Assembly: GCA_902805535.1 (NCBI GenBank)
Contig: CADCTN010000158.1
Span: 1-36,031, forward strand
Length of the DNA: 36,031 bases
Direction: 5' to 3'
Source of the DNA: an uncultured Blastococcus sp.
Lineage (GTDB): Bacteria > Actinomycetota > Actinomycetes > Mycobacteriales > Geodermatophilaceae
A program made the position numbers and the translations under genes. Every line of letters begins with the position of its first letter. The stretch's first letter is position 1. The notes under the pieces were generated by a model. The model did not search any database. It saw only the letters and a list, made by a program, of their open reading frames with translations, and had not been told where the DNA came from. Shown one piece after another: positions 24,565 through 36,031 of this stretch.

Positions 24565-26361
24565 GTGACCGCCGAGCCGACCGCCTCCCCCGCTCTCTCC
24601 CCCGAGGTCACCGCCCGCTGGCAGGCCCGCTTCCGGGCACCGCGGGTCTCCCTCCCGGACTGGGCCCTGGACTCCCCCCATCGGAACGTCTACTCCTCCG
24701 ACCTCACCGGCGTGGTCGAGCAGTACGCCTGGAACCGGGAGACCGGCGAGCACCGCCAGATCACCGACCGGCCCAACGGCACGCTGATCGCGACCCTGAG
24801 CCCCGACGGCGAGACGATCTGGTGGTTCGCCGACACCGACGGGGACGAGTTCGGCGTCTGGATGACCCAGCCGTTCGCCGGCGGCCCCGACCGGGTGGCG
24901 GTCGGGGAGGTCGAACCGGCCTACCCGGCGGGGCTCGAGGTCGGCCGCACGCTGGTGGCCGTCGGGCGGTCCACCGACGACGGCAGCGAGCTGTGGCTCG
25001 CGCCCGCCGGCGGGGCGCCGCGGGTGGTCTACCGGCACGCCGACCCCGCGTCGGTGGACGCGCTCAGCCAGGACGACGAGCTCCTGGTCATCTCGCACTC
25101 CGAGCCCGGCGACCCGCGCTATCCGGCGCTGCGCGTGCTGCGCACGGGTGACGACTCCGTCGTCGCGGAGAAGTGGGACGGGGAGGGCCTGGGCCTGCAC
25201 GCGCTGGAGTTCGGGCCGCTGCCCGACGACCGGCGCCTGCTGGTGGGCCACGAGCGCCGGGGTCGCGAGGAGCTGCTGATCTGGGACGTGGCGGCCGACA
25301 CCGAGACCGAGATCGTCCTGGACCTGCCCGGCGACGTCACCGCGGGCTTCTACCCGGACGGGTCGGCGTTGCTGGTCGGGCACGACCACGCCGCCCGCAG
25401 CGAGATCTACCGCTACGACCTGACCACCGGGGCGCTGGAGAAGCTGGAGACCCCGCCGGGCGTCGTCCGCGGCGCCACGGCCCGTCCGGACGGCACCGTT
25501 GAGCTGGCCTGGTCCTCCGCGCAGCTGCCGCCGGTGATCCGCCGGGCCGACGGTCCCGTGGTGCTGTCGGTCGCCGACGAGGAGCCCCCGGCGGCCTACC
25601 CGGTGGAGGACCGCTGGGTGCCCGGCCCCGGCGGGGACATCCACGCCCTCGTGGTGCGGCCGGCCGGCTCGCCGCCGTACGCGACGGCGTTCCTGGTGCA
25701 CGGCGGCCCGGAGGCGGCCGACGACGACTCCTACCGCGCCCGCCGCGCGGCCTACGTGGACGCCGGGTACGCGGTCGTGCACGTGAACTACCGCGGGTCC
25801 ACCGGCTACGGGTCGGCCTGGCGGGACGCGCTCACCGGCCGGCCGGGGCTCACCGAGCTGGAGGACGTCGCCGCCGTCTACGACGCCCTGCTGGCCGAAG
25901 GCTTCCTCGACCGCGACCGGGCACTGCTGACCGGCGGCTCGTGGGGCGGCTTCCTCACGCTGCTCGGGCTCGGCACGCAGCCGGAGCGCTGGGCGGCGGG
26001 CATCGCCGAGGTGCCGGTCGCTGACTACCTGGCTGCCTACGAGGACGAGATGGAAGGGCTGCGGGCCTACGACCGGGCCCTGTTCGGCGGCTCACCGGAG
26101 GAGGTGCGCGACGTCTACGTGCGCTCCTCGCCGATCAGCTACGTGGACGCCGTCGCCGCGCCGGTGCTCGTGGTCGCGGGCGCCAACGACCCGCGCTGCC
26201 CGATCCGGCAGATCGACAACTACCTCGGCCGCCTCGAGGAGCTCGGCAAGGAGCACGAGGTCTACCGCTTCGACGCCGGGCACGGGTCGCTCGTGATCGA
26301 GGAGACCATCCGCCAGGTCGAGGTCGCCCTCGCCTTCGCGTTGCGGCACGTCCGGCCGTGA
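24565..26361 (+). CDS. S9-family prolyl oligopeptidase-like peptidase
   Basis: A 598-aa cytosolic serine peptidase. Residues 30-340 form a beta-propeller with repeated Asp/Gly-rich blades (ATLSPDGETIWWFADTDGDE). Residues 350-598 are the alpha/beta-hydrolase domain: the nucleophile is Ser in LTGGSWGGF, the acid is Asp in AGANDPRCP, and the base is His in DAGHGS. Family members cleave short peptides after proline or acylated residues. GTG 24565 is four bases after the CNNM gene stop, in an operon with it. No signal peptide is seen. Exact specificity cannot be told. Confidence 0.9.
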   Translation: MTAEPTASPALSPEVTARWQARFRAPRVSLPDWALDSPHRNVYSSDLTGVVEQYAWNRETGEHRQITDRPNGTLIATLSPDGETIWWFADTDGDEFGVWMTQPFAGGPDRVAVGEVEPAYPAGLEVGRTLVAVGRSTDDGSELWLAPAGGAPRVVYRHADPASVDALSQDDELLVISHSEPGDPRYPALRVLRTGDDSVVAEKWDGEGLGLHALEFGPLPDDRRLLVGHERRGREELLIWDVAADTETEIVLDLPGDVTAGFYPDGSALLVGHDHAARSEIYRYDLTTGALEKLETPPGVVRGATARPDGTVELAWSSAQLPPVIRRADGPVVLSVADEEPPAAYPVEDRWVPGPGGDIHALVVRPAGSPPYATAFLVHGGPEAADDDSYRARRAAYVDAGYAVVHVNYRGSTGYGSAWRDALTGRPGLTELEDVAAVYDALLAEGFLDRDRALLTGGSWGGFLTLLGLGTQPERWAAGIAEVPVADYLAAYEDEMEGLRAYDRALFGGSPEEVRDVYVRSSPISYVDAVAAPVLVVAGANDPRCPIRQIDNYLGRLEELGKEHEVYRFDAGHGSLVIEETIRQVEVALAFALRHVRP

Positions 26362-26364
26362 GCC

Positions 26365-28690
<2,326 letters not shown>

Positions 28691-28698
28691 GGGTCCCA

Positions 28699-28764
28699 AG
28701 GCTACCGACGTCCGCCGGCGCACCGGTGGTTGCGTCCTCGCCGCCAGCGCGTTGTGATCATGGG
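28699..28764. promoter_or_regulatory. Divergent promoter region ask / phospholipase D-like gene
   Basis: Minus strand: TAGCCT (28704-28699) followed by eight bases and the ask GTG. Plus strand: TGTGAT (28753-28758) with six bases to ATG 28765 is a weaker candidate for the phospholipase D-family gene. No dyad operator or leader peptide was seen before ask. Confidence 0.4.
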
Positions 28765-30357
28765 ATGGACGAACCGGAGCAGTGGCTGCTCAGCGCGGAA
28801 GAGCGCGGCAACCCGCACACGACGCTGCCCGGCTGGACGGCGGGCAACCTCGCCGAGCCCCTGCTGCACGGCGCCGCCTACTTCGATCGGCTGGTCGACG
28901 AGGTCCGCTCGCTGAACGCCGGTGACCACCTGTTCTTCACCGACTGGCGCGGCGACCCCGACGAGAAACTGCGTGATCAGGGCCCGACCGTGGCCGAGCT
29001 GTTCACCGAGGCGGTCAAGCGCGGGGTGTGCGTGCGTGGGCTCGTCTGGCGATCGCACATGGACCGCCTGTCGTTGAACAAGGAGGCCAACCGGGCCCTC
29101 GACGCGGAGATCGAGCACGGTGGTGGCGAGGTGATCCTCGACCAGCGGATCCGGCGGCTGGGCAGCCACCACCAGAAGCTGGTCGTCCTCCGCCACGACG
29201 AGGACCCGTCCAAGGACGTCGCGTTCGTCGGCGGGATCGACCTGTGCCACGGCCGTCGGGACGACGCCGACCACGGCGGTGACCCCCAACCGATGCCGAT
29301 GGCCGCCGCCTACGGGGACAACCCGCCGTGGCACGACGTCCAGCTGCAGATCCGGGGCCCGGCCGTGCACGCGATCGACACCGTCTTCCGGGAGCGCTGG
29401 GACGACCCGACGAGCCCCGACGTGGACCACCCCATCGCGTGGGTCCACGACAAGCTGCACCACGCCCGCCTGAAGGGGGACCCGCTCCCGCCGCAGCTAC
29501 CTCCGCCGCCGGAGTGCGGGCCGCACTTCGTCCAGAACCTCCGGACCTATCCGGCCGTCCGCCCGCCGTACCGGTTCGCGCCCCAGGGGGAGCGGTCCGT
29601 GGCGCGCGGCTACACCAAGGCGATCAAGCGGGCCCGCCGGCTCATCTACCTCGAGGACCAGTACATGTGGTCGGCCGAGGTCGCCCGGTTGTTCGCCGAG
29701 GCGCTGGGCGACCAGCCGGACCTGCACCTCGTCGTCGTGGTGCCCCGGGTGCCCGACCAGGACGGTGCCTTCGCCGAGCGGCCGCAGTACGTCGGTCGCT
29801 GGCAGGCGCTGGAGATGTGCCGCAAGGCCGGTCGGGGTCGGGTGCACGTGTTCGACGTGGAGAACCACGCCGGGACGCCGGTCTACGTGCACGCCAAGGT
29901 CTGCGTCGCGGACGACACGTGGGCCAGTGTCGGCAGCGACAACTTCAACCGGCGCTCGTGGACCCACGACAGCGAGCTGTCCAGCACGGTGCTCGACCGC
30001 ACCCGGGACGAGCGCGAGCCGCGCGACCCCGCCCGGACCGGCGAGGGAGCACGGGTCTTCGCGCGCGACCTGCGGCTCGCCCTGGCCCGCGAGCACCTCG
30101 ATCTCGCCGCGGACGGCAGCGAGGACGACCTCGTCCTCGACCCGCAGCGCTTCGTGGACACCCTCAACGAGCGGGCTGCCGCGCTCACCGCCTGGCACGA
30201 GCGCGGGCGGCAGGGCCCACGCCCGCCGGGCCGTCTGCGCGAGCACCGCGCGGAGCGGCTGCCCTGGTTCACCCGCCTGTGGGCGACCCCGGTCTACCGG
30301 CTGCTCGACGACCCGGACGGGCGCCCGCTCCGGATGCGCCTGCGCAAGGAATTCTGA
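28765..30357 (+). CDS. Phospholipase D-family protein
   Basis: A 530-aa protein with two HKD-type half-sites. The second is canonical: H376-x-K378 in [20 protein letters not shown], with Asp383, GS 390-391 and Asn393. The first, H136-x-K138 in [10 protein letters not shown], lacks Asp at the usual place; Asp151 just before VAFVGGID may substitute. Such proteins hydrolyse phosphodiesters in phospholipids or make cardiolipin-like products. No signal peptide is obvious. ATG 28765 is used because it starts right before the conserved region; no strong ribosome site is present. It is divergent from ask and ends 101 bases before a 19-bp palindrome. Confidence 0.85.
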   Translation: MDEPEQWLLSAEERGNPHTTLPGWTAGNLAEPLLHGAAYFDRLVDEVRSLNAGDHLFFTDWRGDPDEKLRDQGPTVAELFTEAVKRGVCVRGLVWRSHMDRLSLNKEANRALDAEIEHGGGEVILDQRIRRLGSHHQKLVVLRHDEDPSKDVAFVGGIDLCHGRRDDADHGGDPQPMPMAAAYGDNPPWHDVQLQIRGPAVHAIDTVFRERWDDPTSPDVDHPIAWVHDKLHHARLKGDPLPPQLPPPPECGPHFVQNLRTYPAVRPPYRFAPQGERSVARGYTKAIKRARRLIYLEDQYMWSAEVARLFAEALGDQPDLHLVVVVPRVPDQDGAFAERPQYVGRWQALEMCRKAGRGRVHVFDVENHAGTPVYVHAKVCVADDTWASVGSDNFNRRSWTHDSELSSTVLDRTRDEREPRDPARTGEGARVFARDLRLALAREHLDLAADGSEDDLVLDPQRFVDTLNERAAALTAWHERGRQGPRPPGRLREHRAERLPWFTRLWATPVYRLLDDPDGRPLRMRLRKEF

Positions 30358-30458
30358 CTCGCTCAGTCCAGGCAGTACCTCTCGGTGGGCACATCGACCC
30401 GCGACGCGACGGGGGTCGACCGAGCCGGCGCTTGGCCCGTCCGATCCCTCCTTCCCGC

Positions 30459-30500
30459 ACAGTTGTGCTCTGCCCGCGCCGGCGGGCAGAGCACAACTGT
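30459..30500. repeat. Perfect 19-bp inverted repeat with four-base loop
   Basis: ACAGTTGTGCTCTGCCCGC (30459-30477), loop GCCG (30478-30481), and the exact reverse complement (30482-30500). No T-run follows. It lies between the phospholipase D-like gene and the XRE/Cys-rich gene, 55 bases before the latter's start. It could be a terminator, a palindromic repeat element, or a regulatory hairpin. The surrounding gap 30358-30555 holds nothing else recognisable. Confidence 0.8.
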
Positions 30501-30555
30501 CCACAGATCAGACCGCAGGGGCCGCGGACAGTCCGGTGGGCCGCATCCTCGTGCC

Positions 30556-31191
30556 GTGTCGGGGTTCGACCTTCCAGGGGCTCTTCGCAGGATCCGGCGT
30601 GTGGCCGACTTGTCCCAGCGCGAACTCGCCCGGGCGCTGGACGTGTCCAAGTCGTCCGTCGGCGATGCCGAGAGTGGCACATCCGGTCTCGACGCTCGGC
30701 TGCTCGCCCGTGCGGCTGCGCTGGCCGGCCTCCGGATCGCGCTGCTCGATGCCGGGGGTGGCGAGGTCGCCCCGATGTCGGCGGAGGCGGTTCGGGACAG
30801 GAGCGGTCGGCGGTACCCGGCGCACCTCGACACCCGGTACAGCGAGGACGACTGGTGGCACGGGACGCACCGGTACGCCCGCGAGCAGCCCTGGTACACG
30901 TTCGACCGCGATCGCCGGACGCGTGACCGGTACACCCGGCGTCACGGCGTCCCCGCGGACCACCAGCTCCCGCAGCCGGGCGACTCACCGCAGGAACGGG
31001 CGGCCGCACGGGTGGCGGCACGCCGGACGCAGCGGGCCGAGGAGCGCCGGCGACGCTTCCTCGCCGGCGAGTTCCGCGGACTGCCGGAGCCCTTCGAGTG
31101 CTGCTGCCCTCCCCGCTGCGACGAGCTGGACGACCGGAACGGCCGGCCGGTCCACGCCCAGGACTGCCCGTGTTCCTGCGACGTGGGCTGA
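30556..31191 (+). CDS. XRE-family HTH protein with cysteine-rich C-terminus
   Basis: A 211-aa protein. Residues 5-60 form an XRE helix-turn-helix (ALRRIRRVADLSQRELARAL, then DVSKSSVGDAESG). The middle has RRYPAHLDTRYSEDDWW and an aromatic/Arg-rich stretch (PWYTFDRDRRTRDRY), then a long charged helix (about 140-175). The last 30 residues hold seven cysteines and a histidine: CCC-PPR-C, sixteen residues later within HAQDC, then P-C-S-C, so a zinc or iron-sulfur site is likely. GTG 30556 follows CATCCT by six bases, a leaderless-like layout. I do not recognise a named family. The C-terminus could sense metal or redox state. Confidence 0.65.
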   Translation: MSGFDLPGALRRIRRVADLSQRELARALDVSKSSVGDAESGTSGLDARLLARAAALAGLRIALLDAGGGEVAPMSAEAVRDRSGRRYPAHLDTRYSEDDWWHGTHRYAREQPWYTFDRDRRTRDRYTRRHGVPADHQLPQPGDSPQERAAARVAARRTQRAEERRRRFLAGEFRGLPEPFECCCPPRCDELDDRNGRPVHAQDCPCSCDVG

Positions 31192-31199
31192 GGCGCTGC

Positions 31200-31211
31200 T
31201 ACCGTGAGCGC
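31200..31211 (+). promoter_or_regulatory. Leaderless-type promoter of the leuA leader
   Basis: TACCGT (31200-31205), six bases, GTG 31212. TGCGAC (31177-31182) with a 17-base spacer is a weak -35. It supports transcription beginning at the leader peptide. Confidence 0.45.
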
Positions 31212-31259
31212 GTGCGCGGCAGCCTCCTGCTTATGAGCCGCGGCGAGGCCCTCTCCTAG
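31212..31259 (+). CDS. Leucine-rich leader peptide upstream of leuA
   Basis: A 15-codon frame, V-R-G-S-L-L-L-M-S-R-G-E-A-L-S then TAG, with three consecutive Leu codons (CTC CTG CTT) and a fourth near the end. The GTG sits six bases after TACCGT, as for other leaderless genes here. It is followed by a hairpin whose left arm lies within the peptide coding region. This is the design of transcription or translation attenuation by leucyl-tRNA supply; such leaders have been predicted for leuA in other actinobacteria. leuA starts 105 bases downstream. Confidence 0.65.
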   Translation: MRGSLLLMSRGEALS

Positions 31260-31278
31260 GTCGGCACCCTCGCCGCGG
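31238..31278 (+). promoter_or_regulatory. Attenuator-like hairpin of leuA leader
   Basis: CCGCGGCGAGG (31238-31248) pairs exactly with CCTCGCCGCGG (31268-31278), 11 bp, loop of 19 bases containing the leader stop codon. A ribosome stalled at Leu codons 5-7 would cover the left arm and prevent the stem. No T-run follows the stem, so it may act through Rho or translation rather than as an intrinsic terminator. Confidence 0.55.
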
Positions 31279-31334
31279 TGATCTGCCGTGATCGAGTGCG
31301 TTCCCGGCGCCTGCTGACCGCCCACCGGAGCTGA

Positions 31335-33107
<1,773 letters not shown>

Positions 33108-33110
33108 GCG

Positions 33111-33167
33111 AAGGACCCCTCCGCCCCCGCCCCTCGCGAGCTCGGGGCGGGACCTTGCGGAGGGGCC
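33111..33167 (+). terminator. Stop-adjacent palindromic repeat after leuA
   Basis: AAGGACCCC begins three bases after the leuA TAA. The outer stem is CCCCTCCGC (33116-33124) with GCGGAGGGG (33157-33165); the inner stem is CCGCCCC (33127-33133) with GGGGCGG (33144-33150) around TCGCGAGCTC. Same architecture as the full unit at 9327-9392 read on the other strand, but the stems differ in compensating ways, so folding rather than sequence is kept. Probable terminator. Confidence 0.65.
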
Positions 33168-33201
33168 GTCGGAGAACACTGCGCCCGGACGACGGAGGGA
33201 C

Positions 33202-33732
33202 ATGGGCAGCCCGGGATCCCGCGCGGTGGGACCACCGCCCGACCCCGGGCTGCTGTCGCTCTACGACCGGGCGCTGCCCGAGGTGTACGGCTACCTGCTG
33301 GCCCGGTGTGGTCAGCGGGCACTGGCCGAGGACCTCACCGCGGAGACCTTCCTCGCCGCGGTCCGGGCCGGCGACGTCCCGATCTCGGTCGGCTGGCTGA
33401 TCGGCACCGCCCGGCACAAGCTGGTCGACCACTGGCGCCGGGTGGAGCGGGAGGACCGCGGCCTGCGGCTGCTCGACGGCGGCCGGCCCGACACCGAGGA
33501 CCCCTGGGACGCCGAGCTCGACGCGCTGCGCGCCCGCCAGGTGCTCGACCGGCTGGGGCCCGCCCACCGGGCCGCGCTGGTGTTGCGCTACCTGGACGAC
33601 CTGACCGTCGCGCAGGTCGCCGAGGCGCTCGGCCGCACGCTGCATGCGACCGAGGCACTGCTGGTCCGCGCCCGGGCCGCCTTCCGTCGCGCCTACGAGG
33701 CGACCGAGCAGCACTCGGGAGGGCCGCGATGA
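33202..33732 (+). CDS. ECF-type RNA polymerase sigma factor
   Basis: A 176-aa sigma-70 family protein of the ECF size. Region 2 spans about 20-80 (LYDRALPEVYGYLLARCG; EDLTAETFLAAVRA; GWLIGTARHKLVDHWR). Region 4 spans about 110-165 (LGPAHRAALVLRYLDDLTVA, then VAEALGRTLHATEALLVRAR). ATG 33202 has GGAGGG five to six bases upstream. The stop overlaps the VOC gene start (ATGA), so the two are coupled. No classical membrane anti-sigma factor is present; the coupled VOC protein or its short N-terminal segment may play a control role. Target promoters unknown. Confidence 0.9.
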   Translation: MGSPGSRAVGPPPDPGLLSLYDRALPEVYGYLLARCGQRALAEDLTAETFLAAVRAGDVPISVGWLIGTARHKLVDHWRRVEREDRGLRLLDGGRPDTEDPWDAELDALRARQVLDRLGPAHRAALVLRYLDDLTVAQVAEALGRTLHATEALLVRARAAFRRAYEATEQHSGGPR

Positions 33733-34625
33733 CCGACGTCGACCGCCCGTTCCGCGCCCTGGCAGGGTCCGACGGCCCGGTCTCACCCGACCCCGACTTC
33801 ACCGCCCGGCTGCGGGCCCGCTTGCAGCGCGAACTGCTCCGGGCAGGCCAGGCCCACCCCGCCACCGAACCCGTCGGAGGAACTGCGATGTCCCAGCTCA
33901 CGCCCTACCTCGTGGTGCGCGACGCCCGCGCTGCGCTCGCCTGGTACACCGACGCGCTCGGCGCCCGGGTGGTCGGCGACCCGTACCTGATGGACGACGG
34001 CCGGATCGGTCATGCCGAGCTGGTCGTCGGCGGCGCCGCGTTCTACCTGGCCGACGAGTACCCGGAGCTCGGGCTGGTCGCGCCCGAGGAGGGCCGGGTG
34101 TCGATGTCGCTGCACGTGACCGTGCCGGACGCGGACGCCGCGGTGACCCGAGCGGCCGACGCCGGCGCGACCGTGGAGCGGCCGCCCGCGGACAGCCCGT
34201 ACGGGCGGACCGGTGTCGTCGTCGACCCGCAGGGGCACCGCTGGATGCTGCAGGCCGGCCCCCCGGCTGCGGCCGGGCCGCGCCCGCCGCTGCGGCCTGG
34301 GGACGCGGTCTACCTGACCCTCGACGTGCCCGACGGCCGCCGGGCCCTGGACTTCTACGGCGCGGTCCTGGGCTGGTCGGCCGTGCCGGGGCGGGTGCCC
34401 GACGGCTGGCAGGTCGAGGGCCCGACGCCCATGGTCGGCATCGGCGGCGGCGCCGCGGAGCCGGGGACCGTGCCGATGTACGTCGTCGACGACATCGAGG
34501 TCGCCGTAGCGGCGGTGCGGACGGCGGGCGGGGAGGCCGGCGACGTCGAGCAGCAGGCCTACGGGCTGGCCGCGCTGTGCCGTGACGACCAGGGGCTCCC
34601 GTTCTGGCTGGGCCAGCTGTCCTGA
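33729..34625 (+). CDS. Two-domain VOC (glyoxalase/dioxygenase-fold) protein coupled to ECF sigma factor
   Basis: A 298-aa protein. Residues 1-53 form a short non-VOC segment (RPFRALAGSDGPVSPDPDF, then TARLRARLQREL). Residues 55-175 are a VOC domain of the PhnB-like kind (YLVVRDARAALAWYTDALGA; GRIGHAELVVGG; PYGRTGVVVDPQGHRWML), and 188-298 a second, weaker VOC domain (YLTLDVPDGRRALDFYGAVLG). ATG 33729 overlaps the sigma stop. An internal ATG at 33888 has a perfect GGAGG seven bases upstream, so a form lacking the N-terminal segment may also be made. Substrate unknown; the segment resembles short leaders seen after ECF sigma genes. Confidence 0.82.
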   Translation: MTDVDRPFRALAGSDGPVSPDPDFTARLRARLQRELLRAGQAHPATEPVGGTAMSQLTPYLVVRDARAALAWYTDALGARVVGDPYLMDDGRIGHAELVVGGAAFYLADEYPELGLVAPEEGRVSMSLHVTVPDADAAVTRAADAGATVERPPADSPYGRTGVVVDPQGHRWMLQAGPPAAAGPRPPLRPGDAVYLTLDVPDGRRALDFYGAVLGWSAVPGRVPDGWQVEGPTPMVGIGGGAAEPGTVPMYVVDDIEVAVAAVRTAGGEAGDVEQQAYGLAALCRDDQGLPFWLGQLS

Positions 34626-34716
34626 GGAGGGACCCCGCCCTCCTCACCACTCGCGAGCTCGCGGTGAGCCGCTGAGCGGGGCCGCGTCGGCTCGGGGCGA
34701 GCCTCGGGACGGGGCC
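34626..34716 (+). terminator. Stop-adjacent palindromic repeat after VOC gene
   Basis: GACCCCGC (34631-34638) pairs with GCGGGGCC (34676-34683) in part, with inner CTCACC (34643-34648) and GGTGAG (34663-34668) around the palindrome GCGAGCTCGC. It is the third full unit of the family, starting five bases after the VOC stop. It lies between convergent genes. Bases 34690-34716 hold only further GC-rich sequence. Confidence 0.6.
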
Positions 34717-35130
34717 TCACGGCTCGCCGCGCTCAGCCCGGGCGTCGCCGTCCGCCGGCTCGTCGCCGCGGGGCGCGCCCGGCTCGGCCCGCGGAGCACC
34801 GCCGAGGTCGTCGACCAGCAGCAGGTCGCGGCGCTCGTGCCGGCGGCGGTAGGCGATCCGGCTCACCATGTGCGCGCTGACCGGCGCGGTGAGCAGCTGG
34901 AACACCGCGACCAGCAGCAGCATCCAGGTCACCGACGAGCCGGTGAGCCGGATCGCCCCGCCGACCATGATCAGCAGCACGCCCACGACCTGCGGCTTCG
35001 TGCCGGCGTGCATCCGGGACAGCACGTCGGGGAAGCGGAGCAGCCCGAGCCCGGCGGTGAGGCAGAAGAACGCGCCGAGCAGCAGGCACGCCACGGCGAC
35101 GACGTCGGCCGCCGAGTCCACGTCGTTCAC
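34717..35130 (-). CDS. mnhG: Mrp-type Na+/H+ antiporter subunit G
   Basis: A 137-aa membrane protein with three hydrophobic segments (about 8-28, 45-65, 68-90). The family signature GLLRFPDVLSRMHAGTKPQ is present at about 28-46. MnhG/MrpG is a small subunit of the multi-subunit Na+/H+ antiporter in the cytoplasmic membrane, used for pH and sodium homeostasis. The last 40 residues are a charged Glu/Arg/Pro tail beyond the usual family length. ATG 35130 overlaps the mnhF stop (ATGA). Last visible gene of the operon. Confidence 0.92.
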   Translation of the reverse strand: MNDVDSAADVVAVACLLLGAFFCLTAGLGLLRFPDVLSRMHAGTKPQVVGVLLIMVGGAIRLTGSSVTWMLLLVAVFQLLTAPVSAHMVSRIAYRRRHERRDLLLVDDLGGAPRAEPGAPRGDEPADGDARAERGEP

Positions 35131-35486
35131 CGCTGCTCCCCGCCGGCCGCAGTGCCGGCGCCGGCCGGGCCGCAGGTCTGCTCGGCCGGGGGCGGCAGGC
35201 CGGCGTCCTGGCCGTCGTCCGCCGAGGCCATCAGCATGCCGCCGATGTACCGGGCCACCGACACCGAGCCGACGAAGCCCAGCAGGGACACGACCACGAG
35301 CACCGGGACGACGGTCGGGTTGCGGGTGAGCGCGGCGTAGACGGCCAGCCCGGCGCTGATGATCACCAGCAGCGCGTCGGTGGCGACCACCCGGTCCAGC
35401 AGCGAGGGGCCCAGCGCGAGCCGGACCAGCGCGAGCAGGACCCCGCCGCCGAGCATGGCGAAGGTGAGCACGGAGACGACGGTCAC
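35127..35486 (-). CDS. mnhF: Mrp-type Na+/H+ antiporter subunit F
   Basis: A 119-aa protein with three membrane segments: FAMLGGGVLLALVRLALG, VVATDALLVIISAGLAVYAAL, and VVPVLVVVSLLGFVGSVSVAR. The GPSLLDRVVATDAL stretch is the MrpF/PhaF signature. The C-terminal 30 residues are a Pro/Gly-rich tail. GTG 35486 overlaps the mnhE stop by four bases (GTGA), and the stop overlaps mnhG. Confidence 0.9.
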   Translation of the reverse strand: MTVVSVLTFAMLGGGVLLALVRLALGPSLLDRVVATDALLVIISAGLAVYAALTRNPTVVPVLVVVSLLGFVGSVSVARYIGGMLMASADDGQDAGLPPPAEQTCGPAGAGTAAGGEQR

Positions 35487-36031
35487 GAGGTGCCCCTCCC
35501 GGCGGGACGGCGGTCGAGCGCGGCGATGTCGGTGGCCGAGCCGAAGGCCCGCACCACCCGCTCCTCGGTCGCCAGCACCCGCGCGCGCTGCACGTCCACC
35601 TCGGCGAGGTCCCGCACGGAGAGCAGGTGCAGCCCCAGGGTCCGCTGCTCCCGGTCCAGGTCGATGACGATCGACCCGGGGACCAGGCACAGCGACTCGG
35701 CGATCATCGTGAGCAGCAGGTCGGAGTCGGTGCGCAGCTGCACGGAGATGATCGCGCCGTGCCGCAGCCCCGAGGGCCGGATCGCCTCCCACGCCACCTG
35801 GGCGCTGGACACGACCAGGTCCACGGCGAACTGCCCGACGTAGCGCAGCACCGCAGGCAGGTGGAACCGGGCGCCGCCGGTCACCGGTGGCAGGGGCAGC
35901 AGCCAGGTGACGGCCACCGCGACCAGGGTGCCGGAGATCAGGTTGGCCCACGACCAGGTGCCCCACAGCAGGTTCCACACCAGGACCAGCGAGACCAGCA
36001 GCGGCAGCTGGTTGCGCAGCCGACGGACGGC
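35483..36031 (-). CDS. mnhE: Mrp-type Na+/H+ antiporter subunit E (partial, start outside window)
   Basis: Open to the right edge of the window, about 182 codons visible. The visible N-terminal part reads RRLRNQLPLLVSLVLVWNLL, then WGTWSWANLISG, the expected MrpE membrane start, so a GTG at 35980 inside it is not the true start. Later come LRYVGQFAVDLVVSSAQVAW and the soluble ESLCLVPGSIVIDLD block. The stop overlaps mnhF. The larger mnhA-D subunits presumably lie beyond the window. Confidence 0.9.
   Translation of the reverse strand, partial: AVRRLRNQLPLLVSLVLVWNLLWGTWSWANLISGTLVAVAVTWLLPLPPVTGGARFHLPAVLRYVGQFAVDLVVSSAQVAWEAIRPSGLRHGAIISVQLRTDSDLLLTMIAESLCLVPGSIVIDLDREQRTLGLHLLSVRDLAEVDVQRARVLATEERVVRAFGSATDIAALDRRPAGRGTS

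Overview
The window is very G+C-rich (roughly three quarters by eye), densely coded chromosomal DNA from an actinobacterium. About forty genes fill it, many overlap by 1 or 4 bases (ATGA, GTGA), and GTG starts are common. A central block keeps the mycobacterial order nth - TlpA-like - NUDIX - marP, small membrane protein, crp, RidA, DUF4177, two ArsA/Get3-like ATPases, ponA2 and metallophosphoesterase (Rv3671c to Rv3683 of M. tuberculosis). The ask-asd/leuA neighbourhood also matches. The intergenic repeats and overall gene complement suggest the Geodermatophilaceae or a close relative (Blastococcus, Geodermatophilus, Modestobacter). That family assignment is inference. There is no rRNA, CRISPR array, insertion sequence, integrase or phage block, so this looks like core chromosome with a few accessory genes.

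Layout, left to right. 1-2671: the end of a divergent XRE regulator, then cobT and a fused siroheme/precorrin-2 synthase (cobalamin and siroheme). 2703-4870: an ABC exporter operon (ATPase, permease, small XRE regulator) behind an AT-rich palindromic promoter. 4927-9281: a FhuF-like ferric reductase, acetyl-CoA synthetase, a holin-X-like membrane protein and an epoxide-hydrolase-like enzyme. 9393-13190 (minus strand): nth, TlpA-like lipoprotein, CoA-type NUDIX, a cupredoxin lipoprotein and marP, all overlapping or nearly so. 13297-14390: small membrane protein and crp. 14496-15909 (minus): NUDT19-like NUDIX, RidA, DUF4177. 15978-20466: paired ArsA/Get3-like ATPases and bifunctional penicillin-binding protein PonA2. 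20493-21910: YqeY and metallophosphoesterase. 21971-22088: tRNA-Pro(CGG) with a strong terminator. 22129-26361: two CNNM/CorC-type CBS membrane proteins and an S9 peptidase. 26373-28690 (minus): asd and ask, the start of the aspartate family pathway. 28765-31191: a phospholipase D-family protein, a 19-bp perfect palindrome and an XRE protein with a cysteine-rich tail. 31212-33107: a probable leucine leader peptide with a hairpin, then leuA. 33202-34625: an ECF sigma factor coupled to a two-domain VOC protein. 34717-36031 (minus): mnhG, mnhF and a partial mnhE of an Mrp Na+/H+ antiporter operon running off the right edge.

The nth-marP operon and its neighbours join DNA repair, extracytoplasmic redox and acid/oxidative stress proteolysis, cAMP-type regulation and wall synthesis. 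Ask/Asd/LeuA supply lysine, threonine, methionine, diaminopimelate and leucine precursors.

No clearly new defence or mobile system was found. The observations most worth following are: a family of stop-codon-adjacent hairpins with compensatory stem changes; the leucine leader upstream of leuA; a copper-site lipoprotein inserted in the marP operon; loss of the whiB4 slot; an internal translation start in ask at residue 250; and the palindrome plus XRE/Cys-rich gene near 30.5 kb. No gene-free stretch exceeds 300 bases; the longest gaps are 30358-30555, 13537-13715 and 31192-31364.
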